64,000 nt of DNA from a virus, in the IMG/VR virus record IMGVR_UViG_3300017917_002350, positions 1 to 64,000 of that record; one strand, given 5' to 3'. The notes under the pieces are model-generated. The model did not search any database and had not been told where the DNA came from. It saw nothing but the letters and a program-made list of their open reading frames with translations. Below, piece after piece: positions 49,601-58,206 of the stretch. Each line of letters opens with the position of its first letter. Within the stretch, counting starts at the first letter, position 1. A program made the position numbers and the translations under genes.

Positions 49601-52216
49601 ACAGACAGCCTGGGCGTAGGCCACATGTTTGAGTTCCAAAATAACGGAAATCTAACCATACCGGGCAACATCAACTATGCCAATGGTGTTAGCATACTAA
49701 GCGGTTTGGGTGGTGGCGGTGTAACCAGCAACATCTTGGTAGACACCAGTGCCATACAGTTTGTGGCCAGCAGTTCAGGTGATGGCAATGGCTATTCTAC
49801 CATAAGAATAATTCCAGATACCAATCTAGAAGGTACGGATCAATATCTCATCATCGACCCTACAGTAATAAACCACATACACATCCGTGCTGGTGGCACA
49901 CAAGACAACAGCAGTGCCGACCTGTTCCTGGGCGGAGAGAATAGTCATGTTTTAATTACTGCAGGATCTAACCCGCCGGTGTATATCCGAGCCAACACAG
50001 CCAGCTGGATGTTTGGTGTAGACAGCAGTTTAAGCATGCCAACTGGTGGCAATCTGTATTTTGACTCCAGTGCTACCAGTGTGATTGATGGCATGACCAG
50101 TATTAGATTTGCTGACACAACAACTCAAACCACAGCATGGACTGGTACAGTAAATTTTGGTAATACCATTGCTATTGGTTACAACACCGGAACAGTTTCA
50201 CAAGGCGGCGGAGCTGTAGCTGTTGGATCTACCGCAGGTAATGTCAGCCAAGGAGTAGGAGCAGTTGCAGTGGGCGAAGCTGCAGGTACATCAAGTCAAG
50301 GCACAGAAGGCATTGCTATTGGTAAAACAGCTGGCGAACAAAGCCAAGGTGCTTATTCAATAGCCATTGGGTCGGCCGCCGCATACTATCAACAAAGAAC
50401 CGGTGCAATTGCAATTGGTACCAGTGCTGGCGCATTACAACAGGGCAATCATGCTATAGCAATTGGCACTGGTGCTGGCAGCGCCCTTCAAGGCAACAAC
50501 AGCATCATCCTGAACGCCACTGGTTCTGCACTTGAACAAACCACTGCTAACACATTCACAGTCAAACCCATACGTAATGCATCTGGTAGTAATGTTCTGT
50601 ATTATGACAGTACCACCGGCGAGATAACCTACGATACAGCAGGTGCTGGTAGCTATGGCAATACCGAAGTTGCGGCATACTTACCCACCTACACAGGCAA
50701 TGTTGGAGCCGCAAGAGTGCAAGTCACAAATGCAGTAGACTTTATGTATGGTGGCTTCCCTTACATGGGATGGCAGTTGTCTGGTAGCGACACTCTCAAA
50801 CTGCGTACCAACATTGCATCCGGTGACTATACCAATGATGCTGTTATAGTTGACAGACAGAGTCTTGCAGTCAACGTTGTTGCCACACTGTCGGCTGGTA
50901 ACATTATTACAACCAGCGGCGTATTCTGGTCAAACGGCACAGCTTACAGCACCGGCAGTGGCACATATGGTAATACGGAAGTGGCTGCCTACTTGCCAAC
51001 CTACACAGGTAATATTGGTGCCGGTAATGTAAATGTCGCTAGCACAGTTTATGCAGCCAACATTGTTACATCAGGTACCAGTGGTAACATCTCGGGCGTG
51101 AATGTAATCAGTGCCAACACTTTTGTATTTGCAGCCAATGGTGTGAACATTCTTTCCGCAGCGGGTGGTGGCACATACGGTAACACAGAAGTTGCTGCCT
51201 ACCTACTAACTTGGCCCAACATTGATTCGAACATACTAGACGCTACTTCGGCCAATATTACTACTCTAAGAGCAGCCAACTTTAACAGTGCCAATGCAGT
51301 TATCAGCGGCGGGTACATCAGTGCATTGACCAACGCCAGCATAACTACCGCTACTATAACAACATTAAACAGCACTGGCGGCAATGTCACAACATTACGA
51401 GTAAACAATTTTGGCACTGCCAACGCAGTAATTACTGGTGGATATATAAATTCACTGGCCAACTTGTCTGCTACTACTGCGGTGTTTACAAATTTTTCAA
51501 CCGGCAATGCAGTTATAAATGGCGGGTACATCAGTTCATTGACCAACGCAAGTATAACAACATCTGTGGTCACAAACTTCAGTACTGCTAATGCAGTTAT
51601 CACAGGAGGTTATGCATCAGGCTTAGCCAATGTAACAGCAACTGGCAATGTCACAGCCGGCAACTTGATTGGTTACGGTAGCAACACCAACATTGTTGCT
51701 GGTGCATACACAAGCACATTTGACAATGTGGGTAATGTGATATTGCCCAATGCCTATGTGTCAGGTAATACCACTGTGATGGGCATTGCGCCTGGCTATG
51801 CACCAAACAGACCTGCTTTCCGTGTTTACGGCAGCGGGGTCAATACCACACAAACAACAGGTAATGTAAACTTGAGAAACGAAGTATTGACAGTGGACTA
51901 CAATCAAGGGAATTATTATAATAATACTACCGGTGTATTTACAGCACCAGTGGCCGGGTTGTACAATACTACACTTGTAGCTCGCGTTGCCAATAACAAT
52001 GGTCTTAATCAAGTTGCCGTATTGAGAAACGGTAACAATATTGGGGCAAATGTGGTTTGCTTCTGGGAAACAGACACCAACGCAGGTGTAGCCACACACT
52101 TTGGAACCAGTGGCACCATACTATTAAATGCCGGAGAGTTCTTGAGTGCCAACATACTAGCAGGTAATATAAGTTTCGACGGTAACGATTCATGGACTGT
52201 GACATACCTAGGATAA
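46670..52216 (+). CDS. giant tail fibre protein, 1848 residues
   Basis: Mosaic fibre. Residues 1-45 (LLFKRGNTVQNANYTGING...TLRIHDG) match the Mtd-like attachment domain. About 70-170 is coiled-coil-like with TLQSNA/SINANLGSFQ repeats. A long beta-rich middle has WTFGTDGNLTLPG repeats and three copies of an SSGDGNGY...HIHIRAGGTQD module. Residues about 1163-1283 have seven AIG-x-x-A-G repeats like YadA-type adhesin heads. Three GNTEVAAYL repeats follow, then a Thr/Ala-rich stalk. The last 140 residues (VYGSGVNTTQ...FTAPVAGLYNTT) are a C1q-like beta-barrel tip. It probably forms a trimer that binds the host surface. Confidence 0.88.
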   Translation: MTANVNVTKLLFKRGNTVQNANYTGINGEITVDTQAKTLRIHDGVTAGGNVITAGGVVGSYSNTNAAAYIPTDPTITSLQSNAATQAVAINTVNANIGAFQTYANITLSTVANAASQETQINLINANVTAANAIISNLQSNAGAQATSINSINANLGSFQTYANATFGTSNYGNTNVAAYLGAFDGNILPSANVTYSLGSETRQWKDLWVSNNTIYIGNTPIRVDGTTLLINGAPVSGGTYSNTNVAAYLLGNITTGNIKSGNLAATGNIVTNVRHWDSAGANLYVWFNAASTPELVTLGNFGNIAGWTVSVSDGNSATVTATNPAGYFSISTDVGLTGSGNLTFTSPGYQGETPAPMTISSGSNTWTFGTDGNLTLPGGGAIDGSDYDVDITAGNDGVGTFGHISFTANGPNGLNSFTYNSLGEITVVTAGANDGLIKWVGNSSGDGNGYTTMVMVPDTTREGTDQYIIIDPTGGEPGHIHIRAGGTQDSSAADLYLGGELTAVRVSDTSGIVTVRTTNIGDPNITMDWAFQPDGNLYFPGIGNNRIGESEPGLVVTSDNSVVLQSNNGGVSNEWTFGTDGNLTVPGNINYANGVSILSGIGGAVNGNIVVGDSQIQFVANSSGDGYGLSTIRLVPYTPGYDSAIIIIDPTYPNHIHMRAGFEQDNAAANLFLGGEASHFNVEEGANPNVSIRSNYYTWTFATDGNLTIPGNIITTGNSTTIGTANASVVLNNNLQSASLTVQKHYQEFYSNGDYNTSGDGADMFFANVGGQGQLNIQIISNQGVYLRGLLNRIYTRFTDGDASFYYNYSNVRFVVNPSVEAIQGNLVSITRDAVDPEEFTITLDQLPVPDPFTVSNIDIIYDFVNTIGMDAYENAWGIGLDDQNLVFRTGRDITLSATDDIEITSGSSLQLRLHKRDDQSPDSGVQIFTVDEGTEKPWTFSFGGDLFFPSAGAEFKIGTIDNNLRINTETNLRIYTDSLGVGHMFEFQNNGNLTIPGNINYANGVSILSGLGGGGVTSNILVDTSAIQFVASSSGDGNGYSTIRIIPDTNLEGTDQYLIIDPTVINHIHIRAGGTQDNSSADLFLGGENSHVLITAGSNPPVYIRANTASWMFGVDSSLSMPTGGNLYFDSSATSVIDGMTSIRFADTTTQTTAWTGTVNFGNTIAIGYNTGTVSQGGGAVAVGSTAGNVSQGVGAVAVGEAAGTSSQGTEGIAIGKTAGEQSQGAYSIAIGSAAAYYQQRTGAIAIGTSAGALQQGNHAIAIGTGAGSALQGNNSIILNATGSALEQTTANTFTVKPIRNASGSNVLYYDSTTGEITYDTAGAGSYGNTEVAAYLPTYTGNVGAARVQVTNAVDFMYGGFPYMGWQLSGSDTLKLRTNIASGDYTNDAVIVDRQSLAVNVVATLSAGNIITTSGVFWSNGTAYSTGSGTYGNTEVAAYLPTYTGNIGAGNVNVASTVYAANIVTSGTSGNISGVNVISANTFVFAANGVNILSAAGGGTYGNTEVAAYLLTWPNIDSNILDATSANITTLRAANFNSANAVISGGYISALTNASITTATITTLNSTGGNVTTLRVNNFGTANAVITGGYINSLANLSATTAVFTNFSTGNAVINGGYISSLTNASITTSVVTNFSTANAVITGGYASGLANVTATGNVTAGNLIGYGSNTNIVAGAYTSTFDNVGNVILPNAYVSGNTTVMGIAPGYAPNRPAFRVYGSGVNTTQTTGNVNLRNEVLTVDYNQGNYYNNTTGVFTAPVAGLYNTTLVARVANNNGLNQVAVLRNGNNIGANVVCFWETDTNAGVATHFGTSGTILLNAGEFLSANILAGNISFDGNDSWTVTYLG
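47980..49950 (+). repeat. three diverged copies of a fibre module
   Basis: Module copies at about 47980-48177, 48518-48715 and 49754-49950 encode the same order: SSGDGNGY, then an IIDP segment, then HIHIRAGGTQD, then ADLFLGGE. The DNA has diverged more than the protein, so this is an older duplication within the fibre. Confidence 0.65.
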
Positions 52217-52220
52217 GCAA

Positions 52221-53210
52221 ATGATCATATCTGGTGCTACAATATCTGGTATAGACATCTACGATGAAAAGCCATTGTATGAATTTGTCACTTGGACATT
52301 TACCAATGGCAACAGCTTGGGTCGTACTGGTCCTACTGTTAGCAATTTAAGAATTCTGTACAACACAACAGGAAATACCTGGATCAATAACAATGACTAT
52401 TTCAATGCAGTAAATGGTGTACAATATTGGACCGTGCCTAGAACAGGAACATATACTATCACTGCTCGTGGTGCTCAAGGTGCACCTGCCACTGCCACTG
52501 GCGGTGGTCGCGGCGCAGTTATGCGAGGCGATTTTTCGCTAAGGCAAGGACAAAAATTACAAATACTTGTGGGACAAGAAGGTCGTCCGCCTACTACTGC
52601 GGCCAGTTATGGTAACTCCAGTGCAGGTGGTGGTGGCTCATTTGTGGTGTTAAACAGCGGTGCGGTCTCTACAGTGGCCAACGTTGATTTGTTGTTGGCA
52701 GCAGGTGGTGGCGGTGGTACTGGTAATGTAATGCTTTCTAACAGTTCAGCTAATGCCAGTATTGGTCTAACAGGTAGAGGGGCCTGGCTCAGTGTAGCAG
52801 GTGGCACAGTGGGCATGGGTGGATCGTCGGGTAGTTCCACTGACAGTGGTGCTGGAGCTGGCTTCTGGGGTAACGGCGCAGGATCTACTGCGGGCGGTAT
52901 AGCATACAGGTTTGGTGGTAATGGCGGTGTAGTCAATGCTAGTTATTCGCCCGTTGGTGGTGGCTTTGGCGGTGGCGGTAGTGTGAACCAAGGATTATAT
53001 GCTAGATACTCTGGTGGCGGCGGTTATTCCGGTGGCGCAGCTTCTAATAGCGTTTCTGGAATAGCACCAAATGCCCCGGCCAATAACTGGCCTTATTTCG
53101 GCGGCGGCGGCGGCAGTTACAATATCGGCTCCAATCAGGTCAACCTGGGCAATGCATCAGGTAACTTTGGTAATGGTTCAGTTACAATAACTTTTTTAAC
53201 GGCAGCATGA
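52221..53210 (+). CDS. glycine-rich fibre/adhesin protein
   Basis: 329 residues. The middle starts with WTVPRTGTYTITARGAQGAP and GRGAVMRGDFSLRQGQKLQILVGQEG, then runs of GGGGS/GGGFGGGGS and GGYSGGAASN to the end. This matches the glycine-rich (ALK/LTK-like) polyglycine-II domain used at the tips of T4-like fibre adhesins. Start 52221 is four bases after the previous stop. Late operon. Likely receptor-binding. Confidence 0.8.
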   Translation: MIISGATISGIDIYDEKPLYEFVTWTFTNGNSLGRTGPTVSNLRILYNTTGNTWINNNDYFNAVNGVQYWTVPRTGTYTITARGAQGAPATATGGGRGAVMRGDFSLRQGQKLQILVGQEGRPPTTAASYGNSSAGGGGSFVVLNSGAVSTVANVDLLLAAGGGGGTGNVMLSNSSANASIGLTGRGAWLSVAGGTVGMGGSSGSSTDSGAGAGFWGNGAGSTAGGIAYRFGGNGGVVNASYSPVGGGFGGGGSVNQGLYARYSGGGGYSGGAASNSVSGIAPNAPANNWPYFGGGGGSYNIGSNQVNLGNASGNFGNGSVTITFLTAA

Positions 53211-53211
53211 C

Positions 53212-53937
53212 ATGGCTATAACTATAGGCGGCGGGATACAAATTGGCGGCGGTATTGGTATAGATCTTACGCAGTCTATACCATTCGAAAATCCAACACA
53301 AAGCACAGGATCCGCAGTTTCTGTGGTAGCACAGAGTCCGTTTGCGGGCGGAGGCAACAGTTATCAATTCAGTAGTTCTACGAATAGTTGGATCAGCTTT
53401 CCTGCCAGCAATGACTGGGCAGTTGGCACAGGCGATTTTACTATAGAGTGGTTTGGTTATCAAACCAGTACCAGTCAATTCCAAAGAGTATTCAGTGTGG
53501 GTGATTTCCCCAATATTAAAATTGGAGTCAGTATAGAATCTTCGACATTCTACTATTGGGCAAACAACAGTTTCCGATATAGTTCTAGCAGTAGCACAGT
53601 GGTCAACACTTGGTACCATTGGGCAGTGGTTAGACAGGGTGGTACTACCTATGTTTATAGAGATGGCACATTACGTGGAAGCAGTTTTGCAGATACAAAT
53701 AACATAACAGAAAATGCAATTGATTTGTATATTGGTAATACAAATACTCCTGCTACCAATGCAGCCTGGGTAGGATATATTACCAATTTCCGTTGGGTAA
53801 AAGGATTGGCAGTGTACACAGGCAACTTTACCAAACCCACATCTGCTTTGACAGCGACCGCTGCTGCTAATCCATATGGTGGTTCGAATACTGCTGCAAT
53901 TGGATCGGGGTTTACAAAGTTATTGTTAGTGCCCTGA
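53212..53937 (+). CDS. LamG/concanavalin A-like fibre protein
   Basis: 241 residues. After a repeated IGGGIQIGGGIGID start, a jelly-roll domain with WAVGTGDFTIEWFGYQTS, TWYHWAVVRQGGTTYVYRDG and IDLYIGNTN...ITNFRWVKGLAVYTGNF is the Laminin-G-3 fold, widely used in phage fibres to bind glycans. One base separates it from the glycine-rich gene. It is the last fibre gene before the desaturase. Confidence 0.85.
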   Translation: MAITIGGGIQIGGGIGIDLTQSIPFENPTQSTGSAVSVVAQSPFAGGGNSYQFSSSTNSWISFPASNDWAVGTGDFTIEWFGYQTSTSQFQRVFSVGDFPNIKIGVSIESSTFYYWANNSFRYSSSSSTVVNTWYHWAVVRQGGTTYVYRDGTLRGSSFADTNNITENAIDLYIGNTNTPATNAAWVGYITNFRWVKGLAVYTGNFTKPTSALTATAAANPYGGSNTAAIGSGFTKLLLVP

Positions 53938-53962
53938 TAACTAATAATAACAAGGAAACATT

Positions 53963-54667
53963 TTGTTTTATATTATTGTCACTCTCGTACTTACACACAT
54001 TACTATTGCCTGTGTGACTCTTTATCTACATCGCAGTCAAGCTCATAGAGCAGTCAAGTTCCATCCTGTAATTGAACATTTTATGAGATTTTGGCTATGG
54101 TTCACTACAGGCATGGTTACTCGACAATGGGTAGCAGTGCATAGAAAACATCACAGATTTTGCGAAGAATCTGAGGATCCACACAGCCCGGTACATTATG
54201 GTATCGGTCGTGTGTTGTTTCGGGGAGCTTTGTTATATCATGCGGCAAGTAAAGATCAAGCGATGGTTGATACTTACGGCCGTGGTACTCCTGATGATTG
54301 GATTGAGCGCCATGTATACACGCCTCACAGTAGACTTGGCATTGGCCTTTGCCTTGTGCTCAATGTCATCGTCTTTGGCTGGGTGGGCGCCATAATATGG
54401 TTGGTGCAAATGCTGTGGATACCGTTCTGGGCAGCAGGAGTTATAAATGGCATAGGCCACTGGTGGGGCTACCGCAATGGTAGTACTCGAGATCAAAGCC
54501 GTAATATTGTGCCTTTTGGCATCATTATAGGCGGTGAAGAGTTACATAACAATCATCACTTAGATCCAGCTAGTCCTCGACTAAGTTCACGGTGGTGGGA
54601 ATTTGATATTGGTTGGTTTTATATTCGAGTATTACAATCATTAAAGTTGGCTAAACTCAAAGTTTAG
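53963..54667 (+). CDS. fatty acid desaturase, acyl-CoA Delta9 type (2)
   Basis: 234 residues from TTG 53963, with AAGGA 8 bases upstream. Box 1 HRSQAH (23-28), box 2 HRKHH (about 61-65) and box 3 HNNHH (about 195-199) are all present, with four or five membrane segments. It resembles stearoyl-CoA desaturases more closely than the first desaturase. It may make unsaturated chains during infection. It lies between the fibre genes and the primase operon, so it may be transcribed late from the fibre side. Confidence 0.88.
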   Translation: MFYIIVTLVLTHITIACVTLYLHRSQAHRAVKFHPVIEHFMRFWLWFTTGMVTRQWVAVHRKHHRFCEESEDPHSPVHYGIGRVLFRGALLYHAASKDQAMVDTYGRGTPDDWIERHVYTPHSRLGIGLCLVLNVIVFGWVGAIIWLVQMLWIPFWAAGVINGIGHWWGYRNGSTRDQSRNIVPFGIIIGGEELHNNHHLDPASPRLSSRWWEFDIGWFYIRVLQSLKLAKLKV

Positions 54668-54675
54668 TATATAAT
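54647..54675 (+). promoter_or_regulatory. host-type promoter of primase gene
   Basis: TTGGCT (54647-54652, 4/6), a 17-bp spacer and perfect TATAAT (54670-54675). It overlaps the desaturase end. ATG 54682 is six bases after the -10, again predicting a leaderless message. Confidence 0.5.
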
Positions 54676-54681
54676 AACAGG

Positions 54682-55713
54682 ATGTTAGATTCTATTCAGC
54701 AACAGGTTTTGCAACTACTGCCTGCCCGTCGTAAAACGGGGCAGAATGGCTGGACATCATTTAATGCTCCCTGTTGCGTTCATAACGGTGAGACCGCAGA
54801 TACTAGAGGCAGAGGTGGTGTAAAAACAAATGCAGGACAGATCTCGTTCCATTGCTTCAATTGTGGTTACAAAGCCAGCTTTATTCCTGGTAGACATCTA
54901 AGTTTTAAGTTTAGAAAACTGTTGGCATGGTTGGGTGCCGATGACTTAACTGTTCGTAGATTGGTAATTGACGCAGTTAGATTACGAGAATTGGTTGCAC
55001 CCGAGGAATTAGCAAAAGTACCCGAAGAAGAAATTCAGTACGAAGCGAGATCGTTGCCCGAAGGTGCGGTGAGTTTTGATGAGTGGACAACCTATCTGGC
55101 CATGCAAGGAGATGATTATGTAGTACCAGATCGTGTGACAAGAGGGGTACACTATGTTAATAATAGACAAATAGATATAAACAAATACAAGTTCTTTTTG
55201 ACAGACAATGAAGCATACAACTTACACCGAAGAATTATCGTACCATATTATTACAAAAATGAAATAGTAGGATACACAGCAAGAACATGGGAACCTGATG
55301 TCAAACCCAAGTATTGGTCAAGCCACCCAGCTGATTTTGTGTTCAATTTAGATAATCAAAAATCAGACAGTAAATTTGTCGTTGTATGTGAAGGACCATT
55401 TGATGCAATGAGCATTGATGGAGTTAGTGTCAGTGGTGCCGAAATATCAGATACTCAAGTAGATCAAATTGATAGATTACAACGAGAAGTTATCGTAGTT
55501 CCAGATACAGATCGTGCAGGCCGTAAATTAGTAGATCGTGCCATAGAAGCAGGTTGGACTGTAAGCTTTCCTGTATGGCAAGAGACTTGTAAAGACATCA
55601 ATGATGCTGTTGTGAAATACGGTAAATTGTTTGTGCTCAAAAGCATATTGGCAGCAAAAGAAACTACGAGATTAAAAATTGAATTAAAGAAGAAAAAACT
55701 ATATACAACATGA
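54682..55713 (+). CDS. 61: DNA primase (gp61-like)
   Basis: 343 residues (T4 gp61: 342). It makes RNA primers for the lagging strand. The N-terminal zinc domain has CCVHNG and CFNCG pairs near residues 30-62. The toprim core has VVCEGPFDAMS near 235 (catalytic Glu) and VVPDTDRAGRK near 272. Ends with a Lys-rich helix. It overlaps the helicase gene by 4 bp (ATGA), as expected for primosome partners. Confidence 0.9.
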   Translation: MLDSIQQQVLQLLPARRKTGQNGWTSFNAPCCVHNGETADTRGRGGVKTNAGQISFHCFNCGYKASFIPGRHLSFKFRKLLAWLGADDLTVRRLVIDAVRLRELVAPEELAKVPEEEIQYEARSLPEGAVSFDEWTTYLAMQGDDYVVPDRVTRGVHYVNNRQIDINKYKFFLTDNEAYNLHRRIIVPYYYKNEIVGYTARTWEPDVKPKYWSSHPADFVFNLDNQKSDSKFVVVCEGPFDAMSIDGVSVSGAEISDTQVDQIDRLQREVIVVPDTDRAGRKLVDRAIEAGWTVSFPVWQETCKDINDAVVKYGKLFVLKSILAAKETTRLKIELKKKKLYTT

Positions 55714-57137
55714 AAGATTATAATCTAGAAGTACAAAAATTGTTTTTAGAAATGATGTTGCAGGACGCAGAAACTTATGTGCGAGTGCAAAACATTTATA
55801 ATGCAGAAAACTTTGATCGCAGTTTGCGAGAAGCAGCCCGCTTTATTAAAAAACACAGCGACGATTACAAAACATTACCTACCAGAGAACAGATACACGC
55901 CGCCACTGGTATCGAGTTACGAGAAGTGCCTGAATTAAAAGAAGGACATTACGATTGGTTCTTGCAAGAGTTTGAAAGTTTTAGTCGCAAGCAAGAACTA
56001 GAGCGAGCAATTCTTAAAGCAGCTGACATGATCGAACAAGGTGATTTTGATCCTGTAGAAAAACTAATTAAAGATGCTGTACAAATTAGTCTCACTAAAG
56101 ACATGGGCACAGACTATTTTGCCGATCCGGCTGCTCGTATCAACAAGTACTTTAACAGTGGTGGGCAAGTAAGTACAGGCTGGCCCAGCCTTGACAAATT
56201 ATTGTATGGTGGATTCAGCCGAGGTGAACTAAACATCTTTGCAGGCGGATCAGGATCTGGTAAAAGTTTGGTCATGATGAATATTGCTCTAAACTGGCTA
56301 CAAACTGGATTGAACGGCGTTTACATCACATTAGAACTTAGTGAAGAATTGACCAGTTTACGTACTGATGCCATGTTGTCTAACATGAGTACAAAAGATA
56401 TTCGCAAAGACATTGATACAACCACACTCAAGGTAAAGATGGTAGGCAAGAAAGCCGGAACCTATCAAGTAAAAGGCTTGCCTGCACAAAGCAATATCAA
56501 TGACATACGTGCTTATCTTAAAGAATATCAAATACAAACTGGACGGCAAGTAGACTTTATCATGATTGATTACTTGGATCTATTGATGCCTGTTAGTGCC
56601 AAAGTTAGCCCCAATGACTTGTTTGTTAAAGACAAATACGTTAGCGAGGAACTGCGTAACCTGGCCAAGGAACTAGGGATGTTGATGGTAACAGCTTCGC
56701 AGTTGAATCGTAGTGCAGTAGAAGAAGTAGAATTTGACCACAGTCATATCAGTGGTGGTATTAGTAAGATTAATACAGCCGACAATGTGTTTGGTATTTT
56801 TACTTCCCGAGCCATGCGCGAGCGTGGACGCTATCAAATACAGTGTATGAAATCGCGTAGTAGTACAGGCGTAGGTATGAAAGTGGACCTAGAGTACAAT
56901 ATCGAAACCATGCGTATCACTGATCCAGGACCCGATGCACAAAGTGAAAATGGGGGAATGGGCTTTAAGACCAGCAGCCAGATCATGGATCAAATCAAGA
57001 CATCTGCTACAACTAGTTCGCCCATGATTGCTGCCAAACCTAAACCTGGATTTGATATAGAAAAATCTGTTCAAGCAAACGTAGACAGCACAAGGCTAAA
57101 GCAGATGCTTGCTAGTTTAAAAACCAAAACAGATTAG
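55710..57137 (+). CDS. 41: replicative DNA helicase (gp41-like)
   Basis: 475 residues, identical in length to T4 gp41. A hexameric DnaB-type helicase. The N-terminal helical domain (residues 1-140) contacts primase. The RecA-like core has Walker A GGSGSGKSLVM near 178, YITLELSEE (H1a Glu), MIDYLDLL (Walker B) and TASQLNR (H3). The tail is Ser/Thr/Lys-rich. It ends with a small gap before a radical SAM gene. Confidence 0.93.
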   Translation: MKDYNLEVQKLFLEMMLQDAETYVRVQNIYNAENFDRSLREAARFIKKHSDDYKTLPTREQIHAATGIELREVPELKEGHYDWFLQEFESFSRKQELERAILKAADMIEQGDFDPVEKLIKDAVQISLTKDMGTDYFADPAARINKYFNSGGQVSTGWPSLDKLLYGGFSRGELNIFAGGSGSGKSLVMMNIALNWLQTGLNGVYITLELSEELTSLRTDAMLSNMSTKDIRKDIDTTTLKVKMVGKKAGTYQVKGLPAQSNINDIRAYLKEYQIQTGRQVDFIMIDYLDLLMPVSAKVSPNDLFVKDKYVSEELRNLAKELGMLMVTASQLNRSAVEEVEFDHSHISGGISKINTADNVFGIFTSRAMRERGRYQIQCMKSRSSTGVGMKVDLEYNIETMRITDPGPDAQSENGGMGFKTSSQIMDQIKTSATTSSPMIAAKPKPGFDIEKSVQANVDSTRLKQMLASLKTKTD

Positions 57138-57141
57138 TTTC

Positions 57142-58206
57142 ATGTCTAATAATTTTTGTAGATTTTTATCAAATGGACGCTCTATTCAAATTGAGAATAA
57201 GGAATTAGTGGTCAAACCTTGTTGTTGGTATAAATCAACAGGAATAAAAATTGATGATAATTTTGGAAAAAATTTTTCAACTGTTTCATCAATTTTAACT
57301 TGGACCAATGGTTGCAAAGTTTGTTATGATCAAGAACAAATTGGTCAAAAAAGTTTTCGACAGTCAAGTTTTGATATTATTTCAGATGCCAATGATAATT
57401 CTGTCATAGCATTAGATATCAATATTGATAAAACTTGCAATGCAGCATGCGTCATGTGCGGACCAAATGAAAGCACTTATTGGTCAAAGCAGTTACTCAA
57501 ACACAAAAAAATCAAAACAGATCTAGGGGTAAATGTAAACAGTTATATCAGTTTCATTCTAAAGAATTTTGATTTATCAAACTTGCGTAGAATAAAGTTT
57601 TTTGGCGGAGAACCATTACTAACAGACACTCATGTTCAGTTTTTAAAAGCAATTCCTTATCCAAACAATGTTGATATATGGTATACTTCAAATGCAAGTG
57701 TCATGCCCAATAATGAGACACTTGATATATGGAGCAAATTCCATTTGGTTTATTTTGAGTCCAGTATTGATGGTATTGGTGCACAATTTGATTACATAAG
57801 ATGGCCATTAAAATGGAAAAAAGTAGAAACAAATTTATTACAATTAAAAGAAATATGTCCAGTAAATGTGTTATTTAGAATCAATCACACATTAAATCCA
57901 TTTAATATATTTTATTATGACAGGTTAGAAAATTGGATCACAAACAATTTAATTACCAATAGACTGGGGGATGAAACCGAAGTGAATGTTCATCCATGTT
58001 GGGGCGCATGGGGACTAGAAAAAACTCCTGTGACATTAAGAAATGAAATCAAGAAAAAATATAAAAAACATTTAATAATTGATATGATTTCTTCTTTACC
58101 AGAAGACAATAGCAATTCAATTTTAGACTTTGTAACTACTTGGGATCCAATTAGACAAACTGATTGGAAAGCAATATTTCCTGAGATTGTAGACCATTTT
58201 CGCTAA
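57142..58206 (+). CDS. radical SAM protein (twitch-type), paralog 2
   Basis: 354 residues. The cluster motif CNAACVMC gives C99, C103 and C106. GGEPLL near 155 is the SAM motif. N-terminal VKPCCWYKST and NGCKVCYDQEQIGQKSFRQ carry further cysteines for an auxiliary cluster. Its plan matches the protein at 7980 and the convergent one at 58151. It follows the helicase by 4 bp. Its last 56 bp overlap the convergent paralog on the other strand. Substrate unknown. Confidence 0.83.
   Translation: MSNNFCRFLSNGRSIQIENKELVVKPCCWYKSTGIKIDDNFGKNFSTVSSILTWTNGCKVCYDQEQIGQKSFRQSSFDIISDANDNSVIALDINIDKTCNAACVMCGPNESTYWSKQLLKHKKIKTDLGVNVNSYISFILKNFDLSNLRRIKFFGGEPLLTDTHVQFLKAIPYPNNVDIWYTSNASVMPNNETLDIWSKFHLVYFESSIDGIGAQFDYIRWPLKWKKVETNLLQLKEICPVNVLFRINHTLNPFNIFYYDRLENWITNNLITNRLGDETEVNVHPCWGAWGLEKTPVTLRNEIKKKYKKHLIIDMISSLPEDNSNSILDFVTTWDPIRQTDWKAIFPEIVDHFR

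Noticed and set aside
51199-51603. Minus-strand frame inside the fibre gene
   Set aside because: A mirror of the Thr/Ala/Asn repeats of the fibre; repetitive DNA opens several frames.
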